Positions 33,604 through 35,498 of a stretch of 35,498 nucleotides of DNA are shown piece by piece. How positions within the stretch are numbered: position 1 is the first letter of the stretch; every line of letters starts with the position of its first letter. Where the stretch lies: positions 1 through 35,498 of the forward strand of contig JBAZMA010000016.1 in assembly GCA_041649995.1 (NCBI GenBank), given 5' to 3'. The stretch is from JBAZMA01 sp041649995 (GTDB taxonomy: Bacteria; Omnitrophota; Gorgyraeia; Velamenicoccales; Velamenicoccaceae). The notes under the pieces are model-generated. The model searched no databases, had not been told where the DNA came from, and saw only the letters and a program-made list of their open reading frames with translations. A program made the position numbers and the translations under genes.

Positions 33604-35430
33604 TCACACATACTCGATGGTGACGGGATTGTCGATACGCGTGTCGTCGGCCACTCCGAGTGCGTCCGATATGAAGTACCGGTAACTGCCCGATCCGACC
33701 ATATGTCGGCCGAGCGGACGAACGCAACGGATGTGCACCTCCGGCACATCCGCGGCCAAGACCCAGATGGTCGCGGTCGGGGCGCCCAGCAGAAATATGG
33801 CCGCGATGGCAGCGGACGTGCGTGGGGTCGGTCGCGTGAAACGGAGATGCAGTGGGTCGATGTCATGCCACCGACGCAGTCTCACTGTCCGCAGATGCGG
33901 AAATCGTCTGAACACGGGCGCAAGTCCGGGGTGCGTGGGGTGGACCATATCCATGCACGCCAGCGATTTTATCTCGAGGTGCGTGACACACGACCGGTAC
34001 ACGCAGCAAAATGCCTTCGGAAACAGGCACGGCAACACGAATTTCATCTCGGGCGTAGTCCCGTCAGGTCTGCGCTGTCCGCGTGAGACGAGGGCGATCA
34101 GATCAGGTTCGTGTGATTCTGTTTCCCCCTCCAGACTCGTCACGCGGTACACGATCGTACCGAGACCCGCGCACATGGCGCCGCGGAACACTGTCGGTGC
34201 GCAACGCATCGACACGTTGTCGGCGACCAACCGGGTCACCGCACGGCCCTCCAGCACCGGCGTGATATCCACGCCGAACATGGTCGTCAGTTCGCTCTCC
34301 TTTTTTTCATCGGGCACGTCATTCGCATCTGGCATGGTTTCGGCCGACCACCAATCGTGCACCTCGAATGTGGCCAGCCGCGGACATGCACCCGCGGGCG
34401 TCAGAGCGATAAAGTAGTCAACTGGCGGAGCGGTGTGCGTTCCCCCGAACATGATCGATAGCCGCGTTATTTTCTTCAGCTGCGACACGTCCCGCATCGC
34501 GGCGATGTTGTTGACATTGGTTGGGTCACCGCGCATCAACAACGTGACATCCTCGAGGTTCGGCGCGCGCTCAGCAATCCACGCAGTGTAGCCCACGTGC
34601 GCGTTGGTGTCCAGGCTCAGCGTCGTCAGATTCTCGGTCACGGGCGTCGGTGGCACAATCTCCACCAGGCGGCTCCGCATCTGCGTGAGATGCAGCGCCC
34701 GCAGCCTGCCGCAAAGCTGAAGTATTTCGTCGATTGTGATGGCGCGGTGAGAGTCGATGTCGCTGGCGATCAGCGTGAGCGATTCGATGTTTGGGTTGTC
34801 TCTGCACATCTCCCGCAACAGCTCGAGCCTGCACTCCGCCGTCAACGACCGCAGCTCCTTTATTCGTACACCGGTGAATGGTCCGTGGTACTCGGGTGGA
34901 TACCGCACGAAAAGCCACAGCGTCTGGAGTTGACCCCCCGAATACCTCGCGAGCGATGCACGCAACGAATCCCACGCATCCAGATTTGGCGCGTACACGC
35001 GGACCGAATCGGGGTTCGCGATCTGGTTGAGAATGGCGACCTGGCACGCCGCGTTGTGATCGTCGACCAGCGCGGGCAACGCGCTGATCCGGCCGAGGTC
35101 GACGACGTTTGGCACATACATGAACCCCGTGAACTCGCGGCACCCCGTCAGCACGGCACGGCCGCGGCACAGCATCTGCACAAAATCGGCATATTGGGTG
35201 CTCCCATGCATACTCATGCACACGCGCCCGACGTCGAAGGCTTGCCAAGCTTGGCACGAAAGTGCGCGAAACCGCCGGCTGACCAGCGCAACGGATCCGT
35301 ACGACGAGACAAACGGCTGTACCATCGCGATGATATCGGTCATCGTCGGGTCGTCGAGAGTGTCAAAAAAATTGGGCCCTGGTTCGCCTTCGACGCGCCG
35401 TGTCCGGGTCGCGCGTTCGCTGGTTGTCAT
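33604..35430 (-). CDS. F-box-like leucine-rich-repeat protein
   Basis: 608 aa from ATG 35430, preceded by AAAATATCAA. Residues ~20-66 (FFDTLDDPTMTDIIAMVQPF, then VALVSRRFRALSCQAWQ) resemble an F-box: a short leading Leu/Pro segment, a helix, and the VSRRFR element. About residues 150-560 hold irregular leucine-rich repeats, for example LRALHLTQMRSRLVEI, NLTTLSLDTN, NLEDVTLLMRG, ITRLSIMFGG and LRTVRLRRW. F-box/LRR proteins recruit substrates to SCF ubiquitin ligases. Large DNA viruses of protists often encode several. The F-box match is partial, so an LRR-only protein is the alternative. The 35431-35498 end holds only A/T and G/T-rich sequence. Confidence 0.7.
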   Translation of the reverse strand: MTTSERATRTRRVEGEPGPNFFDTLDDPTMTDIIAMVQPFVSSYGSVALVSRRFRALSCQAWQAFDVGRVCMSMHGSTQYADFVQMLCRGRAVLTGCREFTGFMYVPNVVDLGRISALPALVDDHNAACQVAILNQIANPDSVRVYAPNLDAWDSLRASLARYSGGQLQTLWLFVRYPPEYHGPFTGVRIKELRSLTAECRLELLREMCRDNPNIESLTLIASDIDSHRAITIDEILQLCGRLRALHLTQMRSRLVEIVPPTPVTENLTTLSLDTNAHVGYTAWIAERAPNLEDVTLLMRGDPTNVNNIAAMRDVSQLKKITRLSIMFGGTHTAPPVDYFIALTPAGACPRLATFEVHDWWSAETMPDANDVPDEKKESELTTMFGVDITPVLEGRAVTRLVADNVSMRCAPTVFRGAMCAGLGTIVYRVTSLEGETESHEPDLIALVSRGQRRPDGTTPEMKFVLPCLFPKAFCCVYRSCVTHLEIKSLACMDMVHPTHPGLAPVFRRFPHLRTVRLRRWHDIDPLHLRFTRPTPRTSAAIAAIFLLGAPTATIWVLAADVPEVHIRCVRPLGRHMVGSGSYRYFISDALGVADDTRIDNPVTIEYV

Positions 35431-35498
35431 TTGATATTTTCTTCCGCCGCGTCGTTGCGGATATGTCGGGGTGGGTGGGGGTTTTTTTTATATGGTTG

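Noticed and set aside
1..35498. Assignment to pandoravirus-like viruses on the basis of GC content, F-box and ankyrin genes
   Set aside because: The terminase-type ATPase and TBP combination is not what is expected there; general features alone do not decide the lineage.
1..35498. tRNA genes, CRISPR arrays, insertion sequences
   Set aside because: No cloverleaf, spaced repeat array or transposase was seen by eye; a covariance-model scan could not be run.

Overview
The window looks like part of a GC-rich (about 60% by eye) double-stranded DNA virus genome from a eukaryote-infecting lineage, or an endogenous copy of one. Genes are closely packed on both strands, gaps are short and A/T-rich, and there are no Shine-Dalgarno-like start contexts. 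The proteins are of eukaryotic or viral type: a TATA-binding protein homologue, a multi-domain ubiquitin-like protein, two ankyrin proteins, an F-box/LRR-like protein, an ESCRT-III (Snf7)-like protein, and the N-terminal ATPase half of a herpesvirus/tailed-phage type terminase. A terminase of this kind points to the Duplodnaviria side (herpesvirus or mirusvirus-like) rather than to a classical A32-packaging giant virus. The assignment is inferred; no capsid, polymerase or portal gene could be recognised here.

Layout. 1-5.1 kb: the tail of a coiled-coil gene (+), a nuclear-signal/Cys-rich protein (-), an 1166-aa protein of unknown function (-) and a small zinc ribbon (+). 5.2-12.8 kb: one giant 2531-aa multi-pass, Cys-rich, probably glycosylated membrane protein (-). 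12.9-16.0 kb (+): a 54-aa membrane peptide, a 528-aa protein with repeated ubiquitin-like folds, a short ankyrin protein and a small Cys-containing protein. 16.0-19.8 kb (-): a rubrerythrin-like protein, an unknown protein, the Snf7-like protein, a terminase fragment with two GTAAGT donor sites, a protein with a Walker-B-like segment, and a small basic DUF6496-like protein. 20.0-22.5 kb (+): a secreted or anchored Cys-rich protein and a 606-aa ankyrin protein. 22.5-24.0 kb: non-coding DNA built from three copies of a ~545-bp unit, each with a TATACCTA/TAGGTATA inverted repeat and several TGTCCRYG motifs. 24.0-25.6 kb (-): the TBP homologue and a four-pass membrane protein. 25.7-31.4 kb (+): two tandem paralogues (728 and 763 aa) with an almost identical N-terminus, then an unknown 382-aa protein. 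31.5-35.4 kb (-): three unknown proteins and the F-box/LRR-like protein.

How it may work together (inference). TBP and the zinc ribbon would serve viral transcription from A/T-rich promoters. The terminase half belongs to DNA packaging. The Snf7-like protein and the large membrane protein suggest membrane remodelling or envelopment and entry. The ubiquitin-like, F-box and ankyrin proteins suggest manipulation of host ubiquitin signalling. Two regional signatures stand out: runs of 9-15 G residues just 3' of several stop codons on the coding strand, and short A/T motifs (AAAAATTT, GGAAATAT) just upstream of several start codons.
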